64,000 nucleotides of DNA from the NCBI RefSeq assembly GCF_005222845.1, contig NZ_STFZ01000007.1, positions 62,001-126,000 of the forward strand, in the 5' to 3' direction. Below the pieces are notes generated by a model, which saw only the letters and a program-made list of their open reading frames with translations, searched no databases and was not told the DNA's origin. The first letter of the stretch is position 1; each line of letters starts with the position of its first letter. Below, piece by piece: positions 27,969 to 37,935 of the stretch. The DNA is from Rhizobium sp. FY34. Lineage in GTDB: Bacteria > Pseudomonadota > Alphaproteobacteria > Rhizobiales > Rhizobiaceae. A program made the translations under genes and the position numbers.

Positions 27969-29141
27969 TCAGGGCAACTTAGACATCTGCTCAGTTAGGC
28001 GGGCAAACAGCGCAACCACCTCTGTTTCGTTGATCAGCTCGGCGTGGTTAATCGTCACGCTGACGCAAGCCTTTCGTCCGCTCTTGTGCACGAGCGCTGC
28101 TGTCAGGTTGAGGATACCATGCTCGTTGCCGCCTTTGTATGCGACCCGTTCCCATCCATCTGCTGCAACTGGGCCGGCATTGATGACGAAAATATCCGCG
28201 GTTGAAGTCTCCTGCGCGAGTGCGCAAAGACGCTCCGCGGAAACATACCATTCAACGCCTTCCAGGTGGCGGCCGGATGCGGCTTCAATCGGTGGAATAT
28301 CACGCCTGCCCAGTATCTGCCGCACAGCCTGATAGGCCTCTTCGGAGCCCGATGAGTATTGCGCAGCCAGCATCGGATCGGCCTTCAATTGAAAGAATTC
28401 TCGTGTCGTCAGGAGGTCTGTGAGCGAAAGGGACGCGGCGATCCTCTGCCGGCCCAGTACCCGGATCAGAATGTCGGTTGCCGTGTTGTCACTTTCCGAG
28501 ATCATGGCGGCGGAAAGACTGTGCAGAGTGAAGGGTGACTCTGCCGGGTAAAGTTGCAGGCGACCCGAAGGTAGCGACCGATTTGCTTCAGTCAGCAATG
28601 CTACGTCGTCCCAGCGTCGTATGCCTGCCTGGATATCGTCGCTGAGAACTTTCAATATGCCAAGCTTGAAGCTCGATGCGACTGCGAGAGGTTTGTCTGC
28701 AGCCCTTGCAAATGCCGTATCTGTGCCAATCAGCACAATATAGGAAACATCGCCATTTTGCTGTGTCAGCGCGGCCAGGGTCTCTGCCATCGATTTCGTG
28801 CGCCGCTGCGCCTGGAGAAGTAGAAGGCCTTCGATACGCCCGTGTCTGTCCAGCTTGATCGTGACCGGGATCTGATGCGTCTTCGTGTCTATAACGTAGT
28901 GGCCCACTTTCTCATTGATTTCCTCGACGGAACCGAAATCATGCTGAAAGTCTGCCAGGACCTCGGGTATAACCGAGAGAAATTCATCCGCAAACAGTTC
29001 CTCCGGATTGTCGGGTTGGGCGAAGAGGAGCTCGAGTTGCGCAATTTCGCTCTCGCTCGCCTCGGCCTGCGTCAGGGGAAAGGCTGCTTGCAACAAACAG
29101 CAGAGTGACAGGGCAATCATGTTTCGCAGAGATCTGGCCAT
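27969..29141 (-). CDS. Secreted serine hydrolase, class A beta-lactamase-like fold
   Basis: The 390-residue protein has a signal peptide (about 1-28, MARSLRNMIALSLCCLLQAA, cleaved after QAEA). A non-catalytic N-terminal domain at about 30-145 is followed by a beta-lactamase/transpeptidase-like domain with S-x-x-K in VASSFKLGIL, SDN in SESDNTATDIL, and KGG in YKGGNEHG where lactamases usually have KTG or KSG. Family knowledge allows a beta-lactamase, a DD-peptidase-like enzyme or another serine hydrolase; the KGG and the extra domain argue against a classical lactamase. AAAGG before 29141 sets the start; longer forms lack a signal peptide at the front. Confidence 0.8.
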   Translation of the reverse strand: MARSLRNMIALSLCCLLQAAFPLTQAEASESEIAQLELLFAQPDNPEELFADEFLSVIPEVLADFQHDFGSVEEINEKVGHYVIDTKTHQIPVTIKLDRHGRIEGLLLLQAQRRTKSMAETLAALTQQNGDVSYIVLIGTDTAFARAADKPLAVASSFKLGILKVLSDDIQAGIRRWDDVALLTEANRSLPSGRLQLYPAESPFTLHSLSAAMISESDNTATDILIRVLGRQRIAASLSLTDLLTTREFFQLKADPMLAAQYSSGSEEAYQAVRQILGRRDIPPIEAASGRHLEGVEWYVSAERLCALAQETSTADIFVINAGPVAADGWERVAYKGGNEHGILNLTAALVHKSGRKACVSVTINHAELINETEVVALFARLTEQMSKLP

Positions 29142-29364
29142 GGCTTGTACCTTTCCGATAGCGCGCGCGTTGCTACAACTGAGGATTGTTCCTATCAGGC
29201 CGGACGCACCAGGTGAACGTGCCTCTTCCCAAGGCGGCCCGAATAGTTTATAGGCACCGCCAGCTGGAGATGCGCTTTGTCGCGCTCTCGCTTTCATGGC
29301 CAAGGCTGGACGACATCCCGGCCTTTTGGCGACCTATTCATCCTCACATCGAAAGGATTGTCCG

Positions 29365-29634
29365 ATGTCGATCACTGCAGAGCGTAAGGCTGCCCTCATT
29401 AAGGAATATGCAACCAGCGAAGGCGATACCGGTTCTCCGGAAGTCCAGGTTGCTGTCCTGACCGAGCGAATCAACAACCTCACCGATCACTTCAAGGGCC
29501 ACAAGAAGGACAACCACTCGCGTCGTGGTCTCCTCAAGATGGTTTCGAGCCGCCGTTCGCTTCTCGATTACCTGAAGAAGAAGGACGAAGCCCGTTACAC
29601 CAAGCTCATCACGAGCCTGGGCGTACGCCGCTAA
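29365..29634 (+). CDS. rpsO: 30S ribosomal protein S15
   Basis: The 89-residue S15 has the conserved [36 protein letters not shown] and YLKKKD. AAAGGA lies before ATG 29365; an upstream in-frame ATG at 29296 is too early. It precedes pnp as in nearly all bacteria, with a 373-bp gap rich in hairpins. It is preceded by about 220 bp of noncoding sequence that must hold its promoter. Confidence 0.97.
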   Translation: MSITAERKAALIKEYATSEGDTGSPEVQVAVLTERINNLTDHFKGHKKDNHSRRGLLKMVSSRRSLLDYLKKKDEARYTKLITSLGVRR

Positions 29635-29640
29635 AACATT

Positions 29641-29698
29641 CCGGCGGACGGTCGTTGTGATCGTTCGCCGGTTGTCGTTCCGGGCCTTTGTTGCCCGG
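29641..29698 (+). other. Two stem-loops in the rpsO-pnp intergenic region
   Basis: Hairpin one (29641-29671) begins CCGGCGGACGGTC and pairs along 13 positions, with G-U pairs, to GATCGTTCGCCGG around a GTTGT loop. Hairpin two (29680-29698) is CCGGGC-CTTTGTT-GCCCGG. No long T-run follows. In enteric bacteria this region carries the rpsO terminator and the RNase III site for pnp autoregulation; a similar role here is inferred. The remaining gap to 30007 holds no gene I can support. Confidence 0.5.
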
Positions 29699-30007
29699 CA
29701 CCTGCCGCCGCAAAGGGTGGCGCTGATGATGGCGGGCCGGATGGGCCGGACCTGCCGAATGAAACCGATGACCTGTCATGGGGCAGGATTGCCGGATGCT
29801 TTCGCCGACCGTGATTGGCCGGCACGCAGGTTTCAAGAGACACCGCCTGTGCGGGTCACCTTGAGGATAGAAAGCGGGTGACCGCTTTTGCTGCCGAAAG
29901 CCTCCCGTTGTCTTGCCCGTGATCTTGTCACATTGCGCAGGCCGCCGCCATTTCCGGCTTCCGAGGAGGAAGTCGATGCCGCGTTGCCGCGCTACGAAGG
30001 ACACAGC

Positions 30008-32143
30008 ATGTTCAATACACATACCGTCGAAATCGAGTGGGCAGGCCGCCCGCTGAAGCTGGAAACCGGCAAGATTGCCCGCCAGGCGGATGGCGCCGTT
30101 CTTGCCACCTATGGCGAAACCGTCGTGCTCGCCACCGTCGTTTCGGCCAAGTCGCCGAAGCCGGGCCAGGACTTCTTCCCATTGACCGTAAACTACCAGG
30201 AAAAGACCTATGCCGCCGGCAAGATTCCGGGTGGCTATTTCAAGCGCGAAGGCCGTCCTTCGGAAAAGGAAACACTGGTTTCCCGCCTGATCGACCGTCC
30301 GATCCGCCCGCTCTTCCCGGAAGGCTACAAGAACGACACGCAGGTTGTCGTCACAGTCATCCAGCACGACCTGGAAAATGATCCGGACGTCCTGTCGATG
30401 GTTGCCGCTTCCGCAGCGCTGACGCTGTCGGGCGTTCCCTTCATGGGCCCGGTCGGTGGTGCGCGCGTTGGTTACATCAACGGCGAATACGTTCTGAACC
30501 CGCATCTCGACGAGATGGACGAATCGGTTCTCGACCTCGTGGTTGCCGGCACGCAGGACGCCGTCCTGATGGTGGAATCGGAAGCCAAGGAACTGAACGA
30601 AGACGTCATGCTCGGCGCCGTCATGTTCGGCCACCGTGGTTTCCAGCCGGTCATCGACGCGATCATCAAGCTTGCGGAAGTGGCTGCCAAGGAACCGCGC
30701 GAATTTGAGCCGGAAGATCATTCCGCTCTCGAAGCCGAAATGCTCTCGCATTTCGAAGCCGAACTGCGCACTGCCTACAAGAACACGCAGAAGGCGGAAC
30801 GCTACGCAGCCGTTGACGCCGTCAAGGCCAAGGTCAAGGCGCATTTCTTCCCGGAAGGTGCAGAGCCGAAGTACACCGCTGAAGTGATCGGCGCCGTCTT
30901 CAAGCACCTGCAGGCCAAGATCGTTCGCTGGAACATTCTCGACACCAAGAGCCGCATCGACGGTCGTGATCTCGAAACGGTTCGCGCCATCGTATCGGAA
31001 GTCGGCATCCTGCCGCGCACCCATGGTTCGGCCCTCTTCACCCGCGGCGAAACGCAGGCGATCGTTGTCGCCACGCTCGGCACCGGCGAAGACGAGCAGT
31101 ACGTGGACAGCCTGACGGGCATGTACAAGGAACGCTTCCTGCTGCATTACAACTTCCCGCCCTACTCGGTCGGTGAAACGGGCCGCATGGGCTCCCCAGG
31201 CCGCCGCGAAATCGGCCATGGCAAGCTTGCCTGGCGCGCCATCCGCCCGATGCTGCCGTCGCCTGAGCAGTTCCCCTACACGCTGCGCGTCGTCTCCGAG
31301 ATCACCGAGTCGAACGGCTCTTCCTCGATGGCAACCGTTTGCGGCACCTCGCTTGCCCTGATGGATGCCGGCGTTCCGCTGGCAAAGCCTGTGGCTGGTA
31401 TCGCCATGGGCCTCATCCTCGAAGGCGAGCGCTTTGCGGTTCTCTCCGACATCCTCGGCGACGAAGATCACCTCGGCGACATGGACTTCAAGGTTGCCGG
31501 CACGGCTGACGGCATCACCTCGCTGCAGATGGACATCAAGATCGCCGGTATCACCGAAGAGATCATGAAGGTCGCGCTTGCCCAGGCTCAGGGCGGCCGT
31601 AAGCACATTCTCGGCGAAATGGGCAATGCTCTCTCCGAGAGCCGTGGCCAGCTTGGCGAATTTGCACCGCGCATCGAAGTGATGAACATCCCGGTCGACA
31701 AGATCCGTGAAGTCATCGGTTCGGGCGGCAAGGTCATCCGCGAAATCGTTGAAAAGACCGGCGCCAAGATCAATATCGAAGACGATGGCACCGTGAAGAT
31801 CGCCTCTGCTTCGGGCAAGGAAATCGAAGCGGCCCGTAAGTGGATCCACTCGATCGTGGCTGAGCCGGAAATCGGCGCCATCTACGAAGGCACCGTTGTG
31901 AAGACCGCCGATTTCGGCGCTTTCGTCAACTTCTTCGGCGCTCGCGATGGTCTCGTGCATATCTCGCAGCTGGCGTCCGACCGCGTTGCCAAGACGACCG
32001 ATGTCGTCAAGGAAGGCGACAAGGTCTGGGTCAAGCTGATGGGCTTTGATGAGCGTGGCAAGGTTCGCCTGTCCATGAAGGTCGTCGATCAGGCGACCGG
32101 CCAGGAAGTCAAGAAGGTCGAAGGCGGCGAAGCCGCCGAGTAA
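30008..32143 (+). CDS. pnp: Polyribonucleotide nucleotidyltransferase (PNPase)
   Basis: The 711-residue phosphorolytic 3'-5' exoribonuclease acts in the RNA degradosome. It has two RNase PH domains, the second including [15 protein letters not shown] and [21 protein letters not shown] domain ([21 protein letters not shown]) follows, then an S1 domain ([25 protein letters not shown]). AAGGA lies before ATG 30008; the longer in-frame start at 29888 is not supported. A strong terminator follows. Confidence 0.97.
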   Translation: MFNTHTVEIEWAGRPLKLETGKIARQADGAVLATYGETVVLATVVSAKSPKPGQDFFPLTVNYQEKTYAAGKIPGGYFKREGRPSEKETLVSRLIDRPIRPLFPEGYKNDTQVVVTVIQHDLENDPDVLSMVAASAALTLSGVPFMGPVGGARVGYINGEYVLNPHLDEMDESVLDLVVAGTQDAVLMVESEAKELNEDVMLGAVMFGHRGFQPVIDAIIKLAEVAAKEPREFEPEDHSALEAEMLSHFEAELRTAYKNTQKAERYAAVDAVKAKVKAHFFPEGAEPKYTAEVIGAVFKHLQAKIVRWNILDTKSRIDGRDLETVRAIVSEVGILPRTHGSALFTRGETQAIVVATLGTGEDEQYVDSLTGMYKERFLLHYNFPPYSVGETGRMGSPGRREIGHGKLAWRAIRPMLPSPEQFPYTLRVVSEITESNGSSSMATVCGTSLALMDAGVPLAKPVAGIAMGLILEGERFAVLSDILGDEDHLGDMDFKVAGTADGITSLQMDIKIAGITEEIMKVALAQAQGGRKHILGEMGNALSESRGQLGEFAPRIEVMNIPVDKIREVIGSGGKVIREIVEKTGAKINIEDDGTVKIASASGKEIEAARKWIHSIVAEPEIGAIYEGTVVKTADFGAFVNFFGARDGLVHISQLASDRVAKTTDVVKEGDKVWVKLMGFDERGKVRLSMKVVDQATGQEVKKVEGGEAAE

Positions 32144-32170
32144 GCCTCTGCTTCTTTTCTAGCATCCTTG

Positions 32171-32200
32171 GGGCGCGGGAATTTTCCGCGCCCTTTTCCT
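32171..32200 (+). terminator. Terminator after pnp
   Basis: GGGCGCGG-GAATTTT-CCGCGCCC followed by TTTTCCT, 27 bp after the pnp stop. It has a perfect 8-bp GC stem and a T-run. Confidence 0.9.
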
Positions 32201-32220
32201 ATTCGAGATCGGAATTCTCC

Positions 32221-33237
32221 ATGATCCGCGACGCCATCAAGACGCTGTTCCACCCTTTTGCCACGGGCACACTGCCGCTACCGGGCGAAGGCACCCGCAC
32301 TCTTTTCCTGTCGGCTGAAAGCGGTCCGCGCCTGCCGGAGGGCTTTGCCGCTGACATTACCAATGTGCAGCCGCAGCGCGGCCTGTTTCGCCCGCTCTCG
32401 GGTGCTGGTGCCCATGTTGTGCCGGAACCGGAAGGCGAAGACTATGACAGCGCGCTGATCCTGTGCGGCAAGCACAGGGGGGAAAACGAGCAGAATACGG
32501 CAGAGGCGCTGGCGCGTGTGCGCCAAGGCGGCCTGATCGTCATTGCCGGCTCCAAGGAAGACGGCATCCAGCCGCTGCGCAAGCAATTGCTCCACCTGGG
32601 CTTTGCCGTCGAGCATCTGCCGAAATACCATGGCGTCGTCCTCTGGTTCACCCGCCCGACCGATGCCGCAGCGGCCATCGCCAAGCTAACTCGCCCGGCG
32701 CAGATCATCGACGCACGCTTCCAGACCGTGCCCGGCACCTTCTCGCATGACCATGTCGATCCGGGTTCGGAACTGCTCGCCAGCCGTCTGCCGAAGGATT
32801 TCGACGGCAATGCCGCCGATCTCGGTGCCGGTTGGGGCTATCTATCGGTCATGCTGGCAGAAGCCTCGCCGCGTGTGAACCGCATCGACCTTTTCGAGGC
32901 CGATTACCGGGCGCTGGACTATGCCAAGAAGAACCTGGCACTCAACTGCCCGGAGCTTCCCACACGCTTCTTCTGGCAGGACCTGACGGGTGAGCCGGTC
33001 AAGGAAAAATACGACCTCGTCGTCATGAACCCGCCCTTCCACGAGGGACATGCGGCAGATCCGGGCATTGGCCAGGCCTTCATCAAGGCAGCATCAGGCG
33101 CGCTCAGAATCGGCGGACGCCTGCTGATGGTGGCCAATCGCGGCCTTCCTTATGAGCCGGTTCTGGCCGCCGAATTCAAGGAAAGCGGCGAAGTGTGCCG
33201 CAATGCCCGCTTCAAGGTGCTGCAGGCGAAGAAATAG
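32221..33237 (+). CDS. Class I SAM methyltransferase, RsmC-like
   Basis: The 338-residue protein has an N-terminal degenerate methyltransferase-like domain and a C-terminal catalytic domain with the SAM loop AADLGAGWGYLSVML and the base-flipping motif VVMNPPFHEG. N-x-x-F with a duplicated architecture is typical of RsmC, which makes m2G1207 in 16S rRNA. The position next to pnp and translation genes fits rRNA modification. The exact target is inferred. Confidence 0.85.
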   Translation: MIRDAIKTLFHPFATGTLPLPGEGTRTLFLSAESGPRLPEGFAADITNVQPQRGLFRPLSGAGAHVVPEPEGEDYDSALILCGKHRGENEQNTAEALARVRQGGLIVIAGSKEDGIQPLRKQLLHLGFAVEHLPKYHGVVLWFTRPTDAAAAIAKLTRPAQIIDARFQTVPGTFSHDHVDPGSELLASRLPKDFDGNAADLGAGWGYLSVMLAEASPRVNRIDLFEADYRALDYAKKNLALNCPELPTRFFWQDLTGEPVKEKYDLVVMNPPFHEGHAADPGIGQAFIKAASGALRIGGRLLMVANRGLPYEPVLAAEFKESGEVCRNARFKVLQAKK

Positions 33238-33268
33238 AGGCTCTCCCCATCCCGAGTGAGAACCAACG

Positions 33269-33303
33269 AAAAGAGCCCCGGATCATCGATCCGGGGCTCT
33301 TTT
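33269..33303. terminator. Bidirectional terminator, methyltransferase gene and fabI
   Basis: A perfect 35-nt inverted repeat, AAAAGAGCCCCGGATC with its exact complement around an ATC loop, lies between two convergent stops. A-run and T-run flank it on both strands, so it should terminate in both directions. Confidence 0.95.
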
Positions 33304-33324
33304 GTGTATGCAGTTTGAAGGCGC

Positions 33325-34131
33325 CTATTCCGTGTCGGCGTTGCGCAGCCGGTCGAGAGCCGGCAGCGAGGTGATATTGTAACCGGCATCCACATAGTGG
33401 ATTTCACCGGTCACGCCACGCGACAGGTCCGACAGAAGGTAAAGCGCCGAGCCACCGATATCCTCGATGGTTGCCGTGCGGCGCAGCGGCGCATTCTGCT
33501 GGTTCCAGGAATAGATGGCGCGTGCATCCGAAATTCCGGCCCCCGCAAGCGTGCGCACCGGGCCGGCGGAGATTGCGTTGACGCGAATGCCCTTGGGACC
33601 ATAATCGGCCGCCAGGTAGCGCACGGAGGATTCCAGAGCCGCCTTGGCGACGCCCATCACATTGTAATTCGGGATCACCCGCATGGAGCCGCCATAGGTG
33701 AGTGTCAGCATGGCACCATCGTCACCCATCAGTTCGGCGGCGCGCTTGGCGATCTCGGTAAACGAGAAGCAGGAAATCACCATGGTGCGGCTGAAGTTGT
33801 CGCGGCTGGTATCGGCGTAGAGGCCCTTCAGTTCGTTCTTGTCCGAAAAGCCAATCGCATGCACAACGAAATCAAGCCGGCCCCAACGCTCCTTGATCGC
33901 CGCAAAGGTCGCATCCACGGAGGCGAGATCCTCGACATCGCAGGCCAGGACGAAATCGGAGCCGACTTCGGCAGCCAGGGGCTTGACCCGTCGGCCCAGC
34001 GCTTCGCCCTGATAGGTGAAGGCAAGTTCCGCACCCTGCGCTGCCAGCGCCTGAGAAATGCCCCAGGCAATCGAGTGATTGTTCGCGACGCCCATGATGA
34101 GTCCGCGTTTACCCTGCATTAGTCCGCTCAT
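33325..34131 (-). CDS. fabI: Enoyl-ACP reductase FabI
   Basis: The 268-residue SDR-type NADH-dependent enoyl-ACP reductase catalyses the last step of each fatty-acid elongation cycle. It shows the cofactor region KRGLIMGVANNHSIAWGIS and the catalytic Y-x6-K in PNYNVMGVAKAAL. The start is ATG 34131, 4 nt after the fabB stop; the open frame continues upstream inside fabB. It is last in fabA-fabB-fabI. Confidence 0.95.
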   Translation of the reverse strand: MSGLMQGKRGLIMGVANNHSIAWGISQALAAQGAELAFTYQGEALGRRVKPLAAEVGSDFVLACDVEDLASVDATFAAIKERWGRLDFVVHAIGFSDKNELKGLYADTSRDNFSRTMVISCFSFTEIAKRAAELMGDDGAMLTLTYGGSMRVIPNYNVMGVAKAALESSVRYLAADYGPKGIRVNAISAGPVRTLAGAGISDARAIYSWNQQNAPLRRTATIEDIGGSALYLLSDLSRGVTGEIHYVDAGYNITSLPALDRLRNADTE

Positions 34132-34135
34132 GGGC

Positions 34136-35359
34136 TTATCCGTTATAGCGCTGGAATACGAGCGTGGCGTTAGTGCCGCCGAACCCAAAGGAATTGGAAA
34201 GGGCAATATCGATCTTGGCATTGTCGATGCGGGCACGAACGATCGGCACGCCATCAAATTCCGGATCAAGTTCCTGAATATGCGCGCTTTCGCCGATAAA
34301 GCCGGCCTGCATCATCAGGATCGAATAGATCGATTCCTGTACGCCAGCCGCCCCCAGCGAATGGCCGGTCAGCGACTTGGTCGACTGGACATGCGGGATC
34401 CTGTCGCCGAAGACTTCGCGGATGGCGCCGATTTCCTTGGAATCGCCAACCGGTGTCGAGGTGCCATGTGTGTTGATGTAATCGACAGAGCCATCGACCG
34501 TTGCCAGCGCCTGGCGCATGCAGCGCACGGCGCCTTCGCCAGAGGGTGCCACCATGTCATAGCCATCCGAGGTGGCGCCGTAGCCAACCACTTCCGCATA
34601 GATCTTTGCGCCGCGAGCCTTAGCATGTTCCAGTTCTTCCAGAACCAGAACGCCGGCACCCCCGGCAATCACGAAGCCGTCACGGCTCACATCGTAAGCG
34701 CGCGAGGCCGAAGCCGGGGTCTCGTTATACTTGGAAGACATGGCACCCATGGCGTCGAACAGGTTCGACATGGTCCAGTCGAGGTCTTCGTGGCCGCCGG
34801 CAAACATCATGTCCTGCTTGCCCCACTGGATCATCTCCACCGCATTGCCGATGCAATGGGCAGAGGTCGAGCAGGCCGAAGAGATGGAATAGTTGACGCC
34901 GTGGATCTTGAACCAGGTGGCAAGCGTGGCGGATGCCGTGGATGACATGGCCTTCGGCACGGCAAACGGGCCGATTCGCTTCGGGCTGTTGTTCTTGATG
35001 GTGATCTCGGCTGCTTCAATCAATGTGCGGGTGGAGGGGCCGCCCGAACCCATGATGATGCCAACGCGCTCGTTTTGCGCATAATCGCTTTCCTCAAGGC
35101 CCGCATCGGCAATCGCCTGCTTCATCGCCACATGGTTCCACGCGCCGCCCTGGCTGAGGAAGCGCATGGCGCGGCGATCGACGAGATCTGTCGGATCGAG
35201 ATTGGGCTTGCCCCAGACCTGGCACTTGAAGCCATGCTCGGCAAAATCGCTGGAGAAGGAGATGCCGGACTTGGCATCCCGCAAAGAGGCGGTGACTTCT
35301 GCGGCATCATTGCCGATGGAAGAAACGACACCAAGGCCTGAGACAACTACCCGTCGCAT
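34136..35359 (-). CDS. fabB: 3-oxoacyl-ACP synthase I (FabB)
   Basis: The 407-residue condensing enzyme needed with FabA for unsaturated fatty acids has the catalytic triad: cysteine in [10 protein letters not shown], histidine in [11 protein letters not shown] and histidine in [10 protein letters not shown]. The C-terminal [15 protein letters not shown] is typical. It sits between fabA and fabI on the same strand. No anomaly. Confidence 0.96.
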   Translation of the reverse strand: MRRVVVSGLGVVSSIGNDAAEVTASLRDAKSGISFSSDFAEHGFKCQVWGKPNLDPTDLVDRRAMRFLSQGGAWNHVAMKQAIADAGLEESDYAQNERVGIIMGSGGPSTRTLIEAAEITIKNNSPKRIGPFAVPKAMSSTASATLATWFKIHGVNYSISSACSTSAHCIGNAVEMIQWGKQDMMFAGGHEDLDWTMSNLFDAMGAMSSKYNETPASASRAYDVSRDGFVIAGGAGVLVLEELEHAKARGAKIYAEVVGYGATSDGYDMVAPSGEGAVRCMRQALATVDGSVDYINTHGTSTPVGDSKEIGAIREVFGDRIPHVQSTKSLTGHSLGAAGVQESIYSILMMQAGFIGESAHIQELDPEFDGVPIVRARIDNAKIDIALSNSFGFGGTNATLVFQRYNG

Positions 35360-35392
35360 TGGATGGACCTTTTCAAATCGTGGGGAGGTAGG

Positions 35393-35416
35393 GGCCGGAC
35401 CCTTACAGGCCCGGCC
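35393..35416 (-). other. Intercistronic hairpin between fabA and fabB
   Basis: Arms of the form GGCCGG...CCGGCC around a TGTAA loop lie between the fabA stop and the fabB ribosome site. There is no T-run. It probably tunes mRNA stability or translation rather than ending transcription. Confidence 0.35.
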
Positions 35417-35424
35417 GCCGGCCG

Positions 35425-35940
35425 TCAGGCGGCCTTTTCCTGAAACAGACCGACGCGCAGATCGCTGGCGCGGTAAATGACTTCGCCATCGGCCTTCATC
35501 CAGCCATCGGCAATGCCCAGCACAAGGCGACCGCGCATGACGCGCTTGAAATCGATGCCGTATTCGACGAGCTTTGTCTTCGGCGTCACCATGCCGGTGA
35601 ACTTGACTTCACCCGTGGAAATGGCGCGGCCCTTGCCGGGTTCACCCAGCCAGCCGAGATAAAAGCCGGTCAGCTGCCACATCGCATCCAGGCCGAGGCA
35701 GCCCGGCATGACCGGATCGCCCTCGAAATGGCATGGGAAGAACCAGAGGTCCGGCGTGATGTCGAATTCCGCCCGGATGAAGCCCTTGTCGTTCGGGCCG
35801 CCGGTTTCGGAAATCTCCGTGATGCGATGGAACATCAGCATGGGCGGCAGAGGCAGCTGCGCATTGCCCGGCCCGAACATCTTGCCGTGCGCGCAGGTAA
35901 GTATTTCGTCGTAGCTGAAACTGGATTGTCTGCTGTCCAT
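35425..35940 (-). CDS. fabA: 3-hydroxydecanoyl-ACP dehydratase/isomerase FabA
   Basis: The 171-residue enzyme introduces the cis double bond of unsaturated fatty acids. The active-site histidine lies in [15 protein letters not shown] and the aspartate in CLGLDAMWQ. It is first in fabA-fabB-fabI and divergent from irr, an arrangement common in Rhizobiaceae. The 287-bp gap to irr must hold both promoters; I could not identify an iron-control element in it. Confidence 0.96.
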   Translation of the reverse strand: MDSRQSSFSYDEILTCAHGKMFGPGNAQLPLPPMLMFHRITEISETGGPNDKGFIRAEFDITPDLWFFPCHFEGDPVMPGCLGLDAMWQLTGFYLGWLGEPGKGRAISTGEVKFTGMVTPKTKLVEYGIDFKRVMRGRLVLGIADGWMKADGEVIYRASDLRVGLFQEKAA

Positions 35941-36227
35941 GAGGCCTGTCCGTTCCCCCTCGTCATCGGTTCCTGCGCTATGTAAAGCAAGACCGCCTGA
36001 AATTGAAGCGCGCGGAAACGGCTTCCTGTGATGACGGCGCGCCGGTTCCGAGTTAAGTTAGGTCGGCATATAGGAAGCTGGCCGGTCAAACCAGAGGCTT
36101 GCGGTTCAATTTTTCCGATTTCCATCCGTGGCGGCGCACAGGTGGGCTGCAACCTATTGAAAGCTGGCCCCGCAAAAGTTATATCGAAAACTCGACAATA
36201 CTGGCTTGGCAGGAGCTCGCCTCAACA

Positions 36228-36644
36228 ATGGTTGAAGCCGTTACGGATGTGGAAACCAGACTTCGCTGCTGCGGGCTTCGCCCGACACGTCAGCGTGTGG
36301 CCTTGGCCGACCTGCTGTTTGCCAAGGGAGATCGGCATCTGACGGTCGAGGAACTGCATGAAGAGGCGACGACCGCCGGCGTCCCGGTGTCTTTGGCAAC
36401 CGTCTACAACACGCTCCATCAGTTCACCGAAGCCGGCATGATTCGCGTTCTCGCTGTCGAGAGCGCAAAGACCTATTTCGACACGAATGTGTCGGACCAT
36501 CATCACTTCTTTGTCGAGGGCCGTAACGAGGTTCTCGATATTCCGGTCAGCAATCTGCAGATCGAGAATCTTCCGGAGCCGCCGGAAGGCATGGAAATCG
36601 CCCATGTCGATGTGATCATTCGCCTGCGCGAAAAGAAATCCTGA
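36228..36644 (+). CDS. irr: Iron response regulator Irr (Fur family)
   Basis: The 138-residue global iron regulator of rhizobia acts when iron is scarce and is inactivated by haem. The Fur-like winged helix includes LRPTRQRVALADLLF and VSLATVYNTLHQF; the HHH haem-binding motif lies in VSDHHHFFVEG. The N-terminal RCCGLRP carries a Cys pair, unlike the GCPW haem motif of Bradyrhizobium. The start is ATG 36228 with AGGAG 12 nt upstream, a longer spacing than usual; the open frame goes on to 36099 without homology. Confidence 0.93.
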   Translation: MVEAVTDVETRLRCCGLRPTRQRVALADLLFAKGDRHLTVEELHEEATTAGVPVSLATVYNTLHQFTEAGMIRVLAVESAKTYFDTNVSDHHHFFVEGRNEVLDIPVSNLQIENLPEPPEGMEIAHVDVIIRLREKKS

Positions 36645-36647
36645 AAC

Positions 36648-37307
36648 TCAGCGCTTTTTGCTCCTACGCTTGCGCAATGCTTCGTCCGCTGGCCGTCCTG
36701 GCCGCGCACGATAGCGTGGCAGTGTCCAGTCGTAGCGCAGTGCGCCACCGCGCAGGGCAAAGGCGATGAAAATGCCGGCAGCGGAGCTTGCAGCCGGCGG
36801 CAGACCCAGGAGTTGCGCCGCCGTATAGGCGCTCGCTCCGGCCAGCGCCGCCGTGACATAGATTTCCGGGCGCAACAATATCGAAGGCTCATTGGCAATC
36901 AGGTCGCGCAAAATGCCGCCAAATGTTGCCGTCATGGTGCCGGTCACGATGGCAATTGTCGGCGAGCCGGTGATCGCCAGACCCTTGGCGGCTCCCATCA
37001 CGCTATAGGCCGAAAGACCCACCGCATCGAGCCAGACGAGCAGGTGATAGCGCCACTCGATCCGATGCGCCGTCAGGAATACGGCAATGCCAACGGCTGC
37101 GCAGATGATGAGATAGGTCGGATCCTTGACCCAGAAGACCGGTACCTGACCGAGAGTGAGATCCCGCAGCGTGCCGCCGCCCACGCCGGTTGCGGCAGCA
37201 AAGAACAAAAAACCAATAAGATCGAGCTGTTTGCGCGATGCGGCCAGGGCTCCGGTTGCGGCAAACAGTGCCACGCCCGCATAATCCAGCATTGTCAGCA
37301 AAGACAT
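36648..37307 (-). CDS. TRIC/UPF0126 family cation channel protein
   Basis: The 219-residue protein has seven predicted membrane helices made of two UPF0126 repeats, each with a G-rich motif: TGVGGGTLRDL and TATFGGILRDL. Bacterial members are trimeric potassium-selective channels. GAGGG spaced 6 nt before ATG 37307 favours this start over the ATG two codons earlier. The C-terminal tail is Arg/Lys-rich (RKRRSKKR). It ends 3 bp after irr, convergent. Confidence 0.88.
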   Translation of the reverse strand: MSLLTMLDYAGVALFAATGALAASRKQLDLIGFLFFAAATGVGGGTLRDLTLGQVPVFWVKDPTYLIICAAVGIAVFLTAHRIEWRYHLLVWLDAVGLSAYSVMGAAKGLAITGSPTIAIVTGTMTATFGGILRDLIANEPSILLRPEIYVTAALAGASAYTAAQLLGLPPAASSAAGIFIAFALRGGALRYDWTLPRYRARPGRPADEALRKRRSKKR

Positions 37308-37442
37308 GTGCATCCCTCACGGCACCAGCGTCGCGCAAGTGCTCTATCCTAGAGCATAGCCAAGGAATTTGCTGGCGGCCATTGGCGCTGCCTTTTGTCT
37401 ACAGGCGATTGGTGTCTACAGGCGAATAGATAGGAAAACATC

Positions 37443-37916
37443 GTGCGAAAGATTTTCATCACGATCGCGCAGGTCATTGCGATCATGCTTTTCCCGGTCA
37501 TGGCTTTGGCGCAGCAGGAATTGCTGAGCGACCCGGAGATCTACGAAAAGGATCATTTCCGCAAGGAATGCCAGAATGCGTCCTTCGGCGAGGGCTTCAT
37601 CACCCGGATGGACATCAACAATGATGGCATTATCGATGCCATTGCCAATCATGGCGAGATCACCTGCGGCACCAAGAAGGGTGTCGGCTGCACCGATGAA
37701 GGTTGCCCCTATAACTTCTATCTGCAGGTGAAGGAGGGTGGCTATTTCATGATCGCCACAGCCCAGATCCACGGGTACGATTTCATCAAGCGCTTCGGCA
37801 ATATGGTCTTCGTGTTCAAGATGGCGCCGAAATACTGCGAGCGCACCGATGACCGCCTTTGCGAGATGACGGTGCGGGTGCGCGGTGCGCGCATGGTAAC
37901 GGTCTCGAAAAAATAG
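37443..37916 (+). CDS. Secreted small protein of unknown function
   Basis: The 157-residue protein has a signal peptide (MRKIFITIAQVIAIMLFPVM, cleaved after ALA). The mature part has six cysteines and an EF-hand-like calcium loop, DINNDGIIDAIANH. Both suggest a disulfide-bonded periplasmic protein. The GTG start at 37443 is supported by TAGGA 7 nt upstream. I recognise no family. Neighbours give no functional hint. Confidence 0.75.
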   Translation: MRKIFITIAQVIAIMLFPVMALAQQELLSDPEIYEKDHFRKECQNASFGEGFITRMDINNDGIIDAIANHGEITCGTKKGVGCTDEGCPYNFYLQVKEGGYFMIATAQIHGYDFIKRFGNMVFVFKMAPKYCERTDDRLCEMTVRVRGARMVTVSKK

Positions 37917-37935
37917 ATCAGAACGGCGTCGCGCT

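Noticed and set aside
29609..31960. 783-codon minus frame opposite pnp
   Set aside because: It lies exactly antisense to PNPase, whose domains are unmistakable. It has no recognisable motif and is a shadow of codon bias in GC-rich DNA.
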